A stretch of DNA of 37,550 bases, taken from the NCBI GenBank assembly GCA_947476255.1, contig CANJPY010000003.1, forward strand, positions 1-37,550, read 5' to 3'. Shown piece by piece: positions 25,200-31,900 of the stretch. The position numbers were made by a program, and so were the translations under genes. The notes beneath the pieces are model-generated. The model had not been told where the DNA came from and searched no databases. It saw only the letters and a list, made by a program, of their open reading frames with translations. The first letter of the stretch is position 1; each line of letters opens with the position of its first letter. Source of the stretch: Chthoniobacteraceae bacterium. GTDB taxonomy: Bacteria > Verrucomicrobiota > Verrucomicrobiia > Chthoniobacterales > Chthoniobacteraceae.

Positions 25200-26270
25200 A
25201 TGAAAAACCGACCCTACGAATTTCTTAAGGAACTCCTTGAAACGCCCTCTCCCTCTGGTTTTGAGAGCCGCGCCCAGAAACTCTGGGTGGAGTATGTGCG
25301 AGAGTTTGCGGATTCTGTAGAAACAGACGCTTATGGGAATGCGTTTGCCGTGTTAAATCCCAAGGGAGATCCCACGGTGCTTTTTGGCGGGCATGTGGAC
25401 GAACTGGGACTGATGGTTTCGTTTATTTCGGAAGAAGGGTATCTGTATTTCAAGGCGATTGGGGGGGTGGATCGGACATTGATCCGGGGCCAGCGCGTGG
25501 TTGTCCATGGGAGCAAGGGAGAGGTGCCGGGGGTGGCGGGATTACTGGCCATTCACATGCAGGAACCGGATGACCGGAACAAGGTGCCCGAGATCCATTC
25601 GATGTATATCGACATCGGCGTTTCTTCTCGGAAGGACGCGGAGAAGTGGGTGAGGGTGGGGGATCCGGTGACGTATGCCGCTGGATTTCAGGAGTTGGCA
25701 GGAGGACGTTTCGCGGCCCGAGGGTGTGACAACCGGATTGGAGCCTGGGCTGCTGCCGAAGGGCTGCGGTTGGCGTCGCTGAAGAAGAAGGCGTTGCATT
25801 CCCGGGTTGTTGCAGTGTCAACCATTCAGGAAGAAAACGGGCTGTATGGCGCATCGATGGCGGGATACCGGGTGCATCCGGATGTGGCGTTGGTGGTGGA
25901 TGTGACCCACGCCACGGATATCCCCAGTTGTTCGAAGCCCAAGCATGGCGATGTCGCGTTGGGCAAAGGGCCGGTGATCAGCTTGGGAAGCGTGAATCAT
26001 CCCGTGGTGAACGCGCGTTTGCGCGAGGTGGGTAAAACAGCCGGGATTGACCTTCAGTTCGAGGCGAACCCGCGTTGGAGCGGCACGGATGCCGACGAAA
26101 TATTCAAGCAGAAGGGGGGCATTCCGACGGTATCCATCGGGGTGCCCAACCGGTATATGCACTCCCCGGTGGAGATGATTGAATTCGCGGATTTGCAGGA
26201 GACTGCGGAGCTTCTGGCGGCTTTCGCCCAGAGAGCGAAGGCGGGCGAACGGTTTGGGGTGAAGCTCTAG
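25200..26270 (+). CDS. M42 family metallopeptidase (FrvX/PepA-like aminopeptidase)
   Basis: 356 aa, normal length for the M42 family of cytoplasmic, oligomeric, two-metal aminopeptidases that trim peptides. All expected metal or catalytic residues are visible: H65 and D67 in GGHVDELG, D177 in GCDNRIG, the E211-E212 pair in QEENG, D234 in VVDVTHA, and H321 in PNRYMHSPVE. No signal peptide. The start is the ATG at 25200, which gives the standard N-terminus (YEFLKELLETPSPSGFE). Family members were often misnamed endoglucanase; aminopeptidase activity is the established role. It appears monocistronic, with converging genes downstream. Confidence 0.93.
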   Translation: MKNRPYEFLKELLETPSPSGFESRAQKLWVEYVREFADSVETDAYGNAFAVLNPKGDPTVLFGGHVDELGLMVSFISEEGYLYFKAIGGVDRTLIRGQRVVVHGSKGEVPGVAGLLAIHMQEPDDRNKVPEIHSMYIDIGVSSRKDAEKWVRVGDPVTYAAGFQELAGGRFAARGCDNRIGAWAAAEGLRLASLKKKALHSRVVAVSTIQEENGLYGASMAGYRVHPDVALVVDVTHATDIPSCSKPKHGDVALGKGPVISLGSVNHPVVNARLREVGKTAGIDLQFEANPRWSGTDADEIFKQKGGIPTVSIGVPNRYMHSPVEMIEFADLQETAELLAAFAQRAKAGERFGVKL

Positions 26271-26280
26271 GGGAAAAACG

Positions 26281-26312
26281 GGGAGTCCCGATGTGATTAT
26301 GAGGGGACTCCC
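26281..26312 (+). terminator. Convergent-gene hairpin after the M42 peptidase
   Basis: Perfect 9-bp arms GGGAGTCCC (26281-26289) and GGGACTCCC (26304-26312) with a 14-nt loop, starting 10 nt after the stop codon. There is no T-run on either strand. It sits between convergent genes and may terminate from both sides. Confidence 0.5.
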
Positions 26313-26363
26313 TCAAGCAGGTGGCGAGGAAACTGGCTGAGCTGGCCTAAAGCGTTGCGTGAG

Positions 26364-26744
26364 TTACAGTGTCGGGCGCTTTGGGGCTTGGATGATGACT
26401 TTCTGGGTCAAGTCCAAGTCGTTGTGAGTGTCGCCATCTCTTTTCATGGACGCCAGGTAGGTTTCGGTGCTGCTGATGGCGTCGGCTCGTGACATGGCGT
26501 CGGCGGGGTCCATGAGCTGGAGACGCTCGTTGTAATCGCGGAAGTCGAGACGGATTTTTCCGACATGCAGGAGCTGCGTGATCACCCCTATCGTGTGGGC
26601 GCTGGAACAGCCGAGTTTGAAAATATAGTCGTCGATTTTATCCGAGAGGAATGTAACGGAGCCAGTGACTTCCCCGGTGGTTTCCCTGGCGGTGCTGGTG
26701 CGTGTTTCCTTGATTTTGATTTCGGAGAGAGGCTTGGGTGGCAT
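26364..26744 (-). CDS. Hypothetical protein, 126 aa
   Basis: I do not recognise this protein. It begins MPPKPLSEIKIKETRTST, appears soluble with no signal or membrane segment, has one cysteine (in LGCSSAHT), and contains a mid-region IGVITQLLHVGKIRLDF followed by an acidic/polar tail. It lies 56 nt downstream of another minus-strand gene, so the two could be cotranscribed, but a palindrome and a possible -10 sit directly before its start, suggesting its own control. The ATG at 26744 is the only in-frame ATG near the start; no Shine-Dalgarno sequence is seen. Confidence 0.6.
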   Translation of the reverse strand: MPPKPLSEIKIKETRTSTARETTGEVTGSVTFLSDKIDDYIFKLGCSSAHTIGVITQLLHVGKIRLDFRDYNERLQLMDPADAMSRADAISSTETYLASMKRDGDTHNDLDLTQKVIIQAPKRPTL

Positions 26745-26755
26745 GCATTACATCG

Positions 26756-26775
26756 TATACGAAACGTATATTATG
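26756..26775 (-). promoter_or_regulatory. Palindromic operator-like site and -10 before the 126-aa gene
   Basis: TATACG-AAA-CGTATA (26756-26770) is a perfect 6-bp inverted repeat 12 nt from the start codon. It adjoins a -10-like CATAAT on the minus strand (26775-26770), which would place the transcription start inside the palindrome. No good -35 is seen. A repressor site is inference. Confidence 0.35.
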
Positions 26776-26800
26776 GCAAGGCGCGGAATGAAGGGCGGTG

Positions 26801-27634
26801 TTACTTGAATTTCTCCGAGTAGGAGTCGCGAACCGTGGAGGCACTCCAACCCGAGACGCCGATTTGGAAATGAGAATCAAGTTTCGGATCCATGGAAGGG
26901 GTCTCGCGGATGGTGGTGGCGGAGCCGAGGTTCTGTTTTCCGGAGGGGTCCGTGGTGATTTTGTAGCGGGCGAGGGTGGCGGCGTCTACGGGGGTCGAGA
27001 AATAGGGTTTGAGTTGGTCCATGGAAATGGGCGGTTGGGCGTTGTTGGCCGCGAAAAAGTTGGCCAGAGCGCTTGTGAGCATCGGGGCAAAGCGGGCCTT
27101 GGCCTGTTGGCGGGCATCAGCGAGCGCTTTTTGGACGCCCTCGGGAGTGTCTAAATTGGCATTTTTTGCGAGATGCAGCCAGTCACCCTCGTCGAGATAC
27201 TGTATTTCGGGGATTTCTTTGTCGGGCATGCTCACGAAGTAGCGGTTGAGTTCGGCAGCGCGCGACGCGAGGGCGAGGACGGCGTTTGCAAAAGGGGTTT
27301 CAGCTTCGCTGGTGGTCTTCGTGGCCGCGAATTCCATGGCGACAGGATTCTTGGTCGGGGGCGGGGCTGTGTCGGGTTTGGCGGGAACGGGGAGTTCGTG
27401 ATTAAAGCGGGTGACTTTTTCTTGGAGAGCGTTGACTTGGAGGTCTAATTTTTGCCGTTCCTTGGAGAGGGTTTCAACGCGGGCGGAGAGTGTATTGTTT
27501 TCGGCTTGCAGCTTATTTATTTTTAAAAGCAGCGAGGAAAGGGAGTCGTCCGGATTGGAGCGGTTGAGCGTCCAGACAGCTGCGGTGGCGGAGATGGCAA
27601 AGAAGAGAAAGCAGATTTTTTTAACGGCGCTCAT
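26801..27634 (-). CDS. Membrane-anchored coiled-coil protein, hypothetical
   Basis: 277 aa, no recognised family. Residues 5-21 are a hydrophobic N-terminal segment (signal anchor or uncleaved signal). Residues about 31-80 form a heptad-rich coiled coil (KINKLQAENNTLSARVETL and onward), residues 81-97 are a proline-rich linker, and the remainder is a soluble domain of about 175 aa with a Gln/Ala-rich helical part and SMDQLKPYFSTPVD. The topology suggests a periplasmic domain held off the membrane by a coiled coil. It is divergent from the BLUF gene (119-nt gap) and precedes the 126-aa gene by 56 nt. No Shine-Dalgarno sequence before the ATG. Confidence 0.7.
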   Translation of the reverse strand: MSAVKKICFLFFAISATAAVWTLNRSNPDDSLSSLLLKINKLQAENNTLSARVETLSKERQKLDLQVNALQEKVTRFNHELPVPAKPDTAPPPTKNPVAMEFAATKTTSEAETPFANAVLALASRAAELNRYFVSMPDKEIPEIQYLDEGDWLHLAKNANLDTPEGVQKALADARQQAKARFAPMLTSALANFFAANNAQPPISMDQLKPYFSTPVDAATLARYKITTDPSGKQNLGSATTIRETPSMDPKLDSHFQIGVSGWSASTVRDSYSEKFK

Positions 27635-27717
27635 AAAGAGAGAAAGGGGGGAGTGAAGGGAATGCCATTTTTGCAGTCAGAAATGTGGAGAGGGGAGTTT
27701 TTATTTGGCCGTGGCGT

Positions 27718-27745
27718 TTGACGTTCCGGGATTCTGTCCTAGGTT
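27718..27745 (+). promoter_or_regulatory. Candidate promoter for the BLUF gene, possibly leaderless
   Basis: TTGACG (27718-27723, five of six consensus) is followed after 16 nt by TAGGTT (27740-27745). Transcription would start about 27752, at the ATG (27754), with no room for a ribosome-binding site. Confidence 0.35.
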
Positions 27746-27753
27746 GCGCCAAG

Positions 27754-28248
27754 ATGAATTCAGAAACGCAACTTTTCGACTCGAGGGAAATGCGGTTGGA
27801 GAAGTCTGGAGCGGCGGGCGGTTGCGTGCAGTTGGTTTATATTAGCAGGGCTGTGAGGAGTGAAAACGATTCTTCACTGAGCGATATTCTTGGGGTGGCG
27901 CGCGGGTATAATGCGGAGCGCGGGATCACGGGTGTTTTGTGTTTTGCCTACGGCCGTTATTTACAGGTTTTGGAGGGGCCGTCTAGAGAAGTGAACGCGC
28001 TGTATTTGAGGATCGGAAGGGACAAACGGCATGAAGGGGTGCGTTTGATGAAGTTCACCGAGGTGCAGACCCGCTGTTTTGGGCTCTGGTCGATGCGGAT
28101 GATTCGTTTTGACGAGCAGAGTGGTGGTGAAGCGCGGGCATTGGTGCGGTTCAACGGGTTTGGAGGTTTTGAGCCTGAGTTGTGGTCAGGAGAGGAGTGC
28201 CTGGTGTTTTTGAGGGACATGGCACGGGTGTTGCCTGAGAGGGGCTGA
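27754..28248 (+). CDS. BLUF-domain blue-light photoreceptor (short)
   Basis: 164 aa. BLUF domains bind FAD and sense blue light by rearranging hydrogen bonds around a Tyr-Gln pair. Key residues are all present: Y29 in LVYISR, N53 in ARGYNAERGITG, Q71 in YLQVLEG, W112 and M114 in GLWSMRM. The domain spans about residues 25-117, with a C-terminal tail of about 45 aa. There is no fused EAL, GGDEF or cyclase output, so it is a short BLUF that must act through a partner. The start at 27754 is chosen over an upstream in-frame ATG (27685) because the promoter candidate overlaps that extension. It is divergent from the coiled-coil gene, a possible but unproven partner. Confidence 0.9.
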   Translation: MNSETQLFDSREMRLEKSGAAGGCVQLVYISRAVRSENDSSLSDILGVARGYNAERGITGVLCFAYGRYLQVLEGPSREVNALYLRIGRDKRHEGVRLMKFTEVQTRCFGLWSMRMIRFDEQSGGEARALVRFNGFGGFEPELWSGEECLVFLRDMARVLPERG

Positions 28249-28411
28249 GGAGTCGGGCGTTGGAGGGGAGGAGAGAGAAAATGGGGGGGAACCAGAGTGG
28301 TGAGGTGTGTTCGCGGTTGGTAGGGAGGGGTGAAAAACGGGGAACGGTAAAAAAAGCGTGGGAGGAGAGGGAAGGTTTCCGTTTTTCCCAGAGTGGGGTA
28401 GGGTGGAGAGT

Positions 28412-28918
28412 ATGACAAAGCCACGCCGTGAAATCATGAGTGAAGAGCAGGCGCTTCATGAAGTGCAGGCGGTTTATGAGGAGCTTGAAAGGCGGCCAGT
28501 GGAGCGGGCGTGTACGCGGCTCACGGAGTGTTGCCAGTTTAAGCTAACGGGTAAAACGCCTTATTTGACGCTGGGGGAGGCCATTTTTGCAGCGCGTGCG
28601 ATGCGCGCGTCGGGGCAGCACAAGCTGCAGGAAAAAAAAGACGGAAGCTGTCCGCTGCTGCATCCTGAAAACGGCTCTTGTTTGATATACGAGCACCGGC
28701 CATTCAGTTGCCGCACGCATTTTTGCCAGGCGGCTGGAGGGCCCTATGCGAGGAGGGAAGTGGTGGACCTCATACGCAAGCTTGAGGATGTGGATTGGGC
28801 AATGGGCGGTTGCGGTGCGCAGAGTTTGCCGGCAGCACTCAAGGTGGCCTTGGATCGGCCCAGAGCGTTGAAGGGCGGGGTGAGGGCTACGGTCTCACCA
28901 CGAGCACGCGGCCGGTGA
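28412..28918 (+). CDS. YkgJ family cysteine-cluster protein
   Basis: 168 aa. Cysteines at 34, 40, 41, 80, 90, 100 and 105 follow the YkgJ (PF03692) layout: a CC pair, then SCPLLHPENGSCLIYEHRPFSCRTHFC. These proteins are thought to bind zinc or an iron-sulfur cluster; the cellular role is unknown. The ATG at 28412 has a GGAG three nt upstream, which is close spacing; the ATG at 28436 (M9) is an alternative start. The 3' end overlaps the convergent pseudopilin gene by 32 nt. The 163-nt gap before it is unusually G-rich on this strand and holds no gene. Confidence 0.85.
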   Translation: MTKPRREIMSEEQALHEVQAVYEELERRPVERACTRLTECCQFKLTGKTPYLTLGEAIFAARAMRASGQHKLQEKKDGSCPLLHPENGSCLIYEHRPFSCRTHFCQAAGGPYARREVVDLIRKLEDVDWAMGGCGAQSLPAALKVALDRPRALKGGVRATVSPRARGR

Positions 28919-29693
28919 GGCCGGACACGCTGAGGGCTGCACAGTCCTTTTCATTGGGCGCGACCGAGCCTTGGCTTGTTTTGCTAAGGCCAAACCAGAG
29001 ATAGGCTTGCGGGGGGGGCATGTCGGTGTTGCCCGTTTCAATCAGGGCTTCCCCGCGCGGGGTGGACAGAATTAAGCGGTCGAAGTTTTTAGCGCCGCTG
29101 GAGCCTGCGCCTGCCCACTTTAGCGCTTTGGAAGAGACCGATTCCGCGTTGAAATCGGAGGATCCCTCCTTCATCAGCGAGGAGAGATTATCCGGGAGCT
29201 TGTCCTTGTTTACGAGGCTGCTGCCTTCCACCCGTCTTAGGGGGCCATAGGGAAGAATCGAGGCGGGGGAGGAGATTCGGGACTCTCCAGTTTTGCTTTT
29301 GAAGGTAAGGATCCAGAGCTCGTCCTGCCCGCTCACAGAATCGGCAGGGGGTACGTTTAAGAAGCCTGTCCAAAGATAGGTGTTTTGCGTGACGGCTTCG
29401 ATGCGCGCGCGTTCCAGTACGTCGGAAACCACGGACAGGGCTTGTTCGACTTTCCTGCCCCTGAGGATTCCCACGACAGCCGGGGCGGTGAAACCCAAAA
29501 TCATGAGTATAATCCCTAGAACAATAATAAGTTCTACAAGCGTAAACCCACGGTTGCCGCGGGTGGAGGACAGGCGGGGGGGCGCCTGCTGGGGAGACGA
29601 GTAGAAGAGGTTTGGAGCGCGCATGTCTGGGAGGCAGGGAAGGGAAAATGCGTTGAGCGCGCTCCGCGGAGGGAAGACTTGGAGAGGGGACAT
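28887..29693 (-). CDS. Type IV pseudopilin-like protein (prepilin N-methylation motif)
   Basis: 268 aa with the class III signal RGNRG-FTLVELIIVLGIILM: cleavage after G49, Phe at +1, Glu at +5, then a hydrophobic helix. This directs it to prepilin peptidase and a type IV pilus or type II secretion pseudopilus. The remainder resembles GspH/FimT-like minor pseudopilins in layout, but I see no specific match. The start is uncertain: ATG at 29693 gives a 49-residue leader, ATG at 29624 a 26-residue leader that is more usual. It follows rpoN on the same strand (49 nt from the first start, 118 nt from the second). No other pilus gene is nearby, so it is an orphan here. Confidence 0.85.
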   Translation of the reverse strand: MSPLQVFPPRSALNAFSLPCLPDMRAPNLFYSSPQQAPPRLSSTRGNRGFTLVELIIVLGIILMILGFTAPAVVGILRGRKVEQALSVVSDVLERARIEAVTQNTYLWTGFLNVPPADSVSGQDELWILTFKSKTGESRISSPASILPYGPLRRVEGSSLVNKDKLPDNLSSLMKEGSSDFNAESVSSKALKWAGAGSSGAKNFDRLILSTPRGEALIETGNTDMPPPQAYLWFGLSKTSQGSVAPNEKDCAALSVSGLTGRVLVVRP

Positions 29694-29703
29694 GGCGGTT
29701 ACC

Positions 29704-29728
29704 GCGAGAAGCGCGGGCTTATTCTCGC
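29704..29728 (-). terminator. Hairpin between rpoN and the pseudopilin gene
   Basis: Arms GCGAGAA (29704-29710) and TTCTCGC (29722-29728) with an 11-nt centre that can itself pair (AAGC/GCTT). It sits in the rpoN-pseudopilin gap, 15 nt after the rpoN stop. There is no T-run, so it may be a weak terminator or an mRNA-processing hairpin. Confidence 0.35.
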
Positions 29729-29742
29729 TGATATGGGGCGGG

Positions 29743-31143
29743 CTAGTAAAGCTTCCGCATGTTGCTGGGCAGAATGTTTAGCTCGGCGCGGTATTTGGCA
29801 ACGGTGCGTCTGGCGATGGGAATGCCCCGGGAGGAGAGGGTGTCGACGATTTCCTTGTCACTGAGTGGATTACGATGGTCCTCGCTGCGAACTAGTTCTG
29901 CTATTTCGCCTTTCACGCTGGTATTTGAGAGCGATTCTCCGTCGGCGGTTTTGTAGCCTGGAGTAAAAAAATACTTCATTTCAAACACACCGTGCGGAGT
30001 TGCCATGTATTTCCCAGAAATGGCGCGGCTGACCGTTGTTTCATGAACACCAACGGCATCAGCCACCTGAACCATCGTCATGGGCCTCAGGGCGCTCGGA
30101 CCTGCGCCGAGGAAGGCCCGCTGACGTGCAATGATTTCAGTGGCGATGTTTGAAATGGTTTGCTGGCGCTGGTGGATGCTCTTGATCAAGAATTTGCCGC
30201 TCCGGATTTTATCGCGGATGTAATCCTTGACATCGCTTGTGCTGTTCTCCTGTGACATTAAGTCCTTGTACGTATTGGAAATACGCAGGTGTGGGATCTG
30301 GTCGCCGTTGAGGGAGATGAGCCATTCTCCTCCGGAGAGTTCCACGGTCACGTCTGGGAGGACGTAGTTGTTGGGGTCGGAGGTGAAGATTTGGCCAGGA
30401 TTGGGGTCGAGGGTGGCGATGAAGTTGGCGGCGCGTTGTACGTTTTCGGGCGTGGTGGAGAGGCGGCGGGCCATTTCTGGGAAGCGACGTTTGCCGAGGT
30501 CGTCGAGAAAACGGTCCACAATGCGCCACTCCAAGGAGCCTTCTTTTCCGAGGCGTTTGAGTTGGATGAGGAGGCAGTCCCTGAGGTCGCGAGCGCCAAC
30601 GCCCACGGGGTGAAAGGTCTGAATGATCTCAAGCATGCGCTCCACTTCTTCGAGCCCCAACCCGCTCGTAAGGGCGATATCATCAAGGGAGCCCTGCAGA
30701 AAGCCGCGTTCGTCAATGTTTCCGACCAAGAGTTCGGCCACCTTGCGATCGCCCTCAGGAATGTCATTGCTGCCTATCTGTTCGAGGAGATGTTGCTGAA
30801 GGGTTTCCTCGCGAACGAGGGAATCGAAAAAAAATTGACGGCGTTCCTCTTCCTCGGGAGTACGGCTGGAGTAACTGGTGCTCTGCGCCATGTAATCCCG
30901 CCACTCTTCGTCAAGCTTGGCAAGGCGCTCGAATTCTTCCTGAAACTCGTCGTGTTCGCGTTTGCGGTCCTCGAGAGTGGGCTCCAGCGATTCCTCTTCC
31001 AGCGTGGGATTGGTCTGGATTTCCTGCTGGATGAGATTGCGCAGCTCAAGTACCGGAGCCTGAAGAATAAGCAGGCTCTGTTGGAGTTGCGGCGCCAGAA
31101 TTTGTTGTTGAGACAAATTCTGAATTTGCGAAAGACTGGGCAT
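29743..31143 (-). CDS. rpoN: RNA polymerase sigma-54 factor RpoN
   Basis: 466 aa from the ATG at 31143; an in-frame TTG 12 codons upstream is less likely, since sigma-54 proteins begin just before the Gln-rich region I. Seen in order: region I with LSQQQILAPQLQQSLLILQAP and a Leu/Gln-rich helix (about 1-50); an acidic region II (about 55-110); the core-binding domain (about 110-250); a helix-turn-helix region with VQVADAVGVHETTVSRAISGKY; and the RpoN box ARRTVAKYR at 444-452, the signature for -24 element recognition. It directs transcription from -24/-12 promoters with AAA+ activators. No activator gene is in the window, and the pseudopilin gene follows. Confidence 0.97.
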   Translation of the reverse strand: MPSLSQIQNLSQQQILAPQLQQSLLILQAPVLELRNLIQQEIQTNPTLEEESLEPTLEDRKREHDEFQEEFERLAKLDEEWRDYMAQSTSYSSRTPEEEERRQFFFDSLVREETLQQHLLEQIGSNDIPEGDRKVAELLVGNIDERGFLQGSLDDIALTSGLGLEEVERMLEIIQTFHPVGVGARDLRDCLLIQLKRLGKEGSLEWRIVDRFLDDLGKRRFPEMARRLSTTPENVQRAANFIATLDPNPGQIFTSDPNNYVLPDVTVELSGGEWLISLNGDQIPHLRISNTYKDLMSQENSTSDVKDYIRDKIRSGKFLIKSIHQRQQTISNIATEIIARQRAFLGAGPSALRPMTMVQVADAVGVHETTVSRAISGKYMATPHGVFEMKYFFTPGYKTADGESLSNTSVKGEIAELVRSEDHRNPLSDKEIVDTLSSRGIPIARRTVAKYRAELNILPSNMRKLY

Positions 31144-31387
31144 GGTTGGACTGTTAGCCCGCCGGCGGTCCTGGCGCAAGCAAAGATCGGGCCAAAGCGA
31201 GTGTTAATGTTGAGTTTTTACAAACAAGAACCTGATGCAAGGCTTGGAAGAGGGGTCACAAGATCCGCGGGGGAGGAACGCAAAGAAGGGGAAAGGACTG
31301 CTCTAAAAAGAATCACTCTGCGTCAAAATTGTTAAACAAAGGCTTGCGCGACGTTGTCTTTTCGTGCACTTTCATCAAACAGGTAAT

Positions 31388-31464
<77 letters not shown>

Positions 31465-31483
31465 CCGGTGACATCGTCATCGG
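31465..31483 (+). terminator. Hairpin directly after tRNA-fMet
   Basis: CCGGTGAC-ATC-GTCATCGG forms an 8-bp stem (one G:T pair) with a 3-nt loop immediately after the CCA. The downstream sequence ACCCCTTTCC is only weakly T-rich. Terminator or 3'-processing signal. Confidence 0.4.
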
Positions 31484-31900
31484 ACCCCTTTCCGTCCACC
31501 CTCACTCGGTGGTGTTAACCTCGGATGTAACCTAGGATGTAACCTAGGATGTAACCTAGGATGTAACCTCGGATTTAAGTTCACCCACCAGCCGCGCCTC
31601 CTCCATGGTGGTTGTCAGGCAGAAAAAGTCCCGCAGTCCTGCCTCTGGAAACCAGCTGGAGAGCAGTTCCCTGCAACAAGAAGGTTCAGGGGAAAAACAT
31701 GGGCGTCTAAAAGCAAGTGTCGCAATTTGATAGAATGAAAAGCCAAAGTTTTCAGGCAGTCAGGGAGGGCGCGGCGTTTGGCTCAAAGGTTAGGGCTTTA
31801 GAACGACTGGGTTAGTGGCTGGACCGGGCGAAATAGAATGGGTTGTTTATTGCAGTTGGAAAGTTTTGCTGAAATTGGTTAGCTCATGTTTGCCTGACCC
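31484..31900. other. Intergenic stretch between tRNA-fMet and the lptD-like gene
   Basis: Apart from the 12-nt repeat, no supported gene, RNA or mobile element is visible. A minus-strand frame without a clear start codon reads for about 57 codons and ends in the repeat (TAG at its edge); it could be a relic coding end but is not called. No convincing promoter for the lptD-like gene was picked out; the AT-rich 31840-31890 segment is the likeliest place. Confidence 0.5.
31511..31570 (+). repeat. 12-nt tandem repeat (four units plus a degenerate one)
   Basis: Three consecutive copies of GGATGTAACCTA (31523, 31535, 31547), a fourth ending in C (31559-31570), a degenerate unit before (31511-31522) and a partial one after (GGATTT). 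Each junction creates a CCTAGG palindrome. It lies 59 nt beyond the tRNA-fMet terminator in a gene-free stretch. Confidence 0.9.

Noticed and set aside
25012..25203. A 63-codon plus-strand frame before the M42 peptidase with a hydrophobic stretch
   Set aside because: It covers the likely promoter region, has no ribosome-binding site and overlaps the M42 start by 4 nt; weak evidence for a real small membrane protein.
28249..28411. G-rich purine tract between the BLUF and YkgJ-type genes as a structured RNA or G-quadruplex element
   Set aside because: No defined stem or regular G-run spacing beyond general richness; not supportable by eye.
30289..31335. A 348-codon plus-strand open frame opposite rpoN
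   Set aside because: It is the antisense shadow of rpoN, whose protein carries all family motifs including the RpoN box; the shadow has no recognisable domain.
31571..31745. Minus-strand frame of about 57 codons ending at the 12-nt repeat
   Set aside because: It has no good start codon except an internal ATG leaving 16 residues, and no recognisable family; at most a relic.
31465..31900. Integrated element at tRNA-fMet
   Set aside because: No integrase gene and no duplicate of the tRNA 3' end (attachment repeat) is visible in the window.
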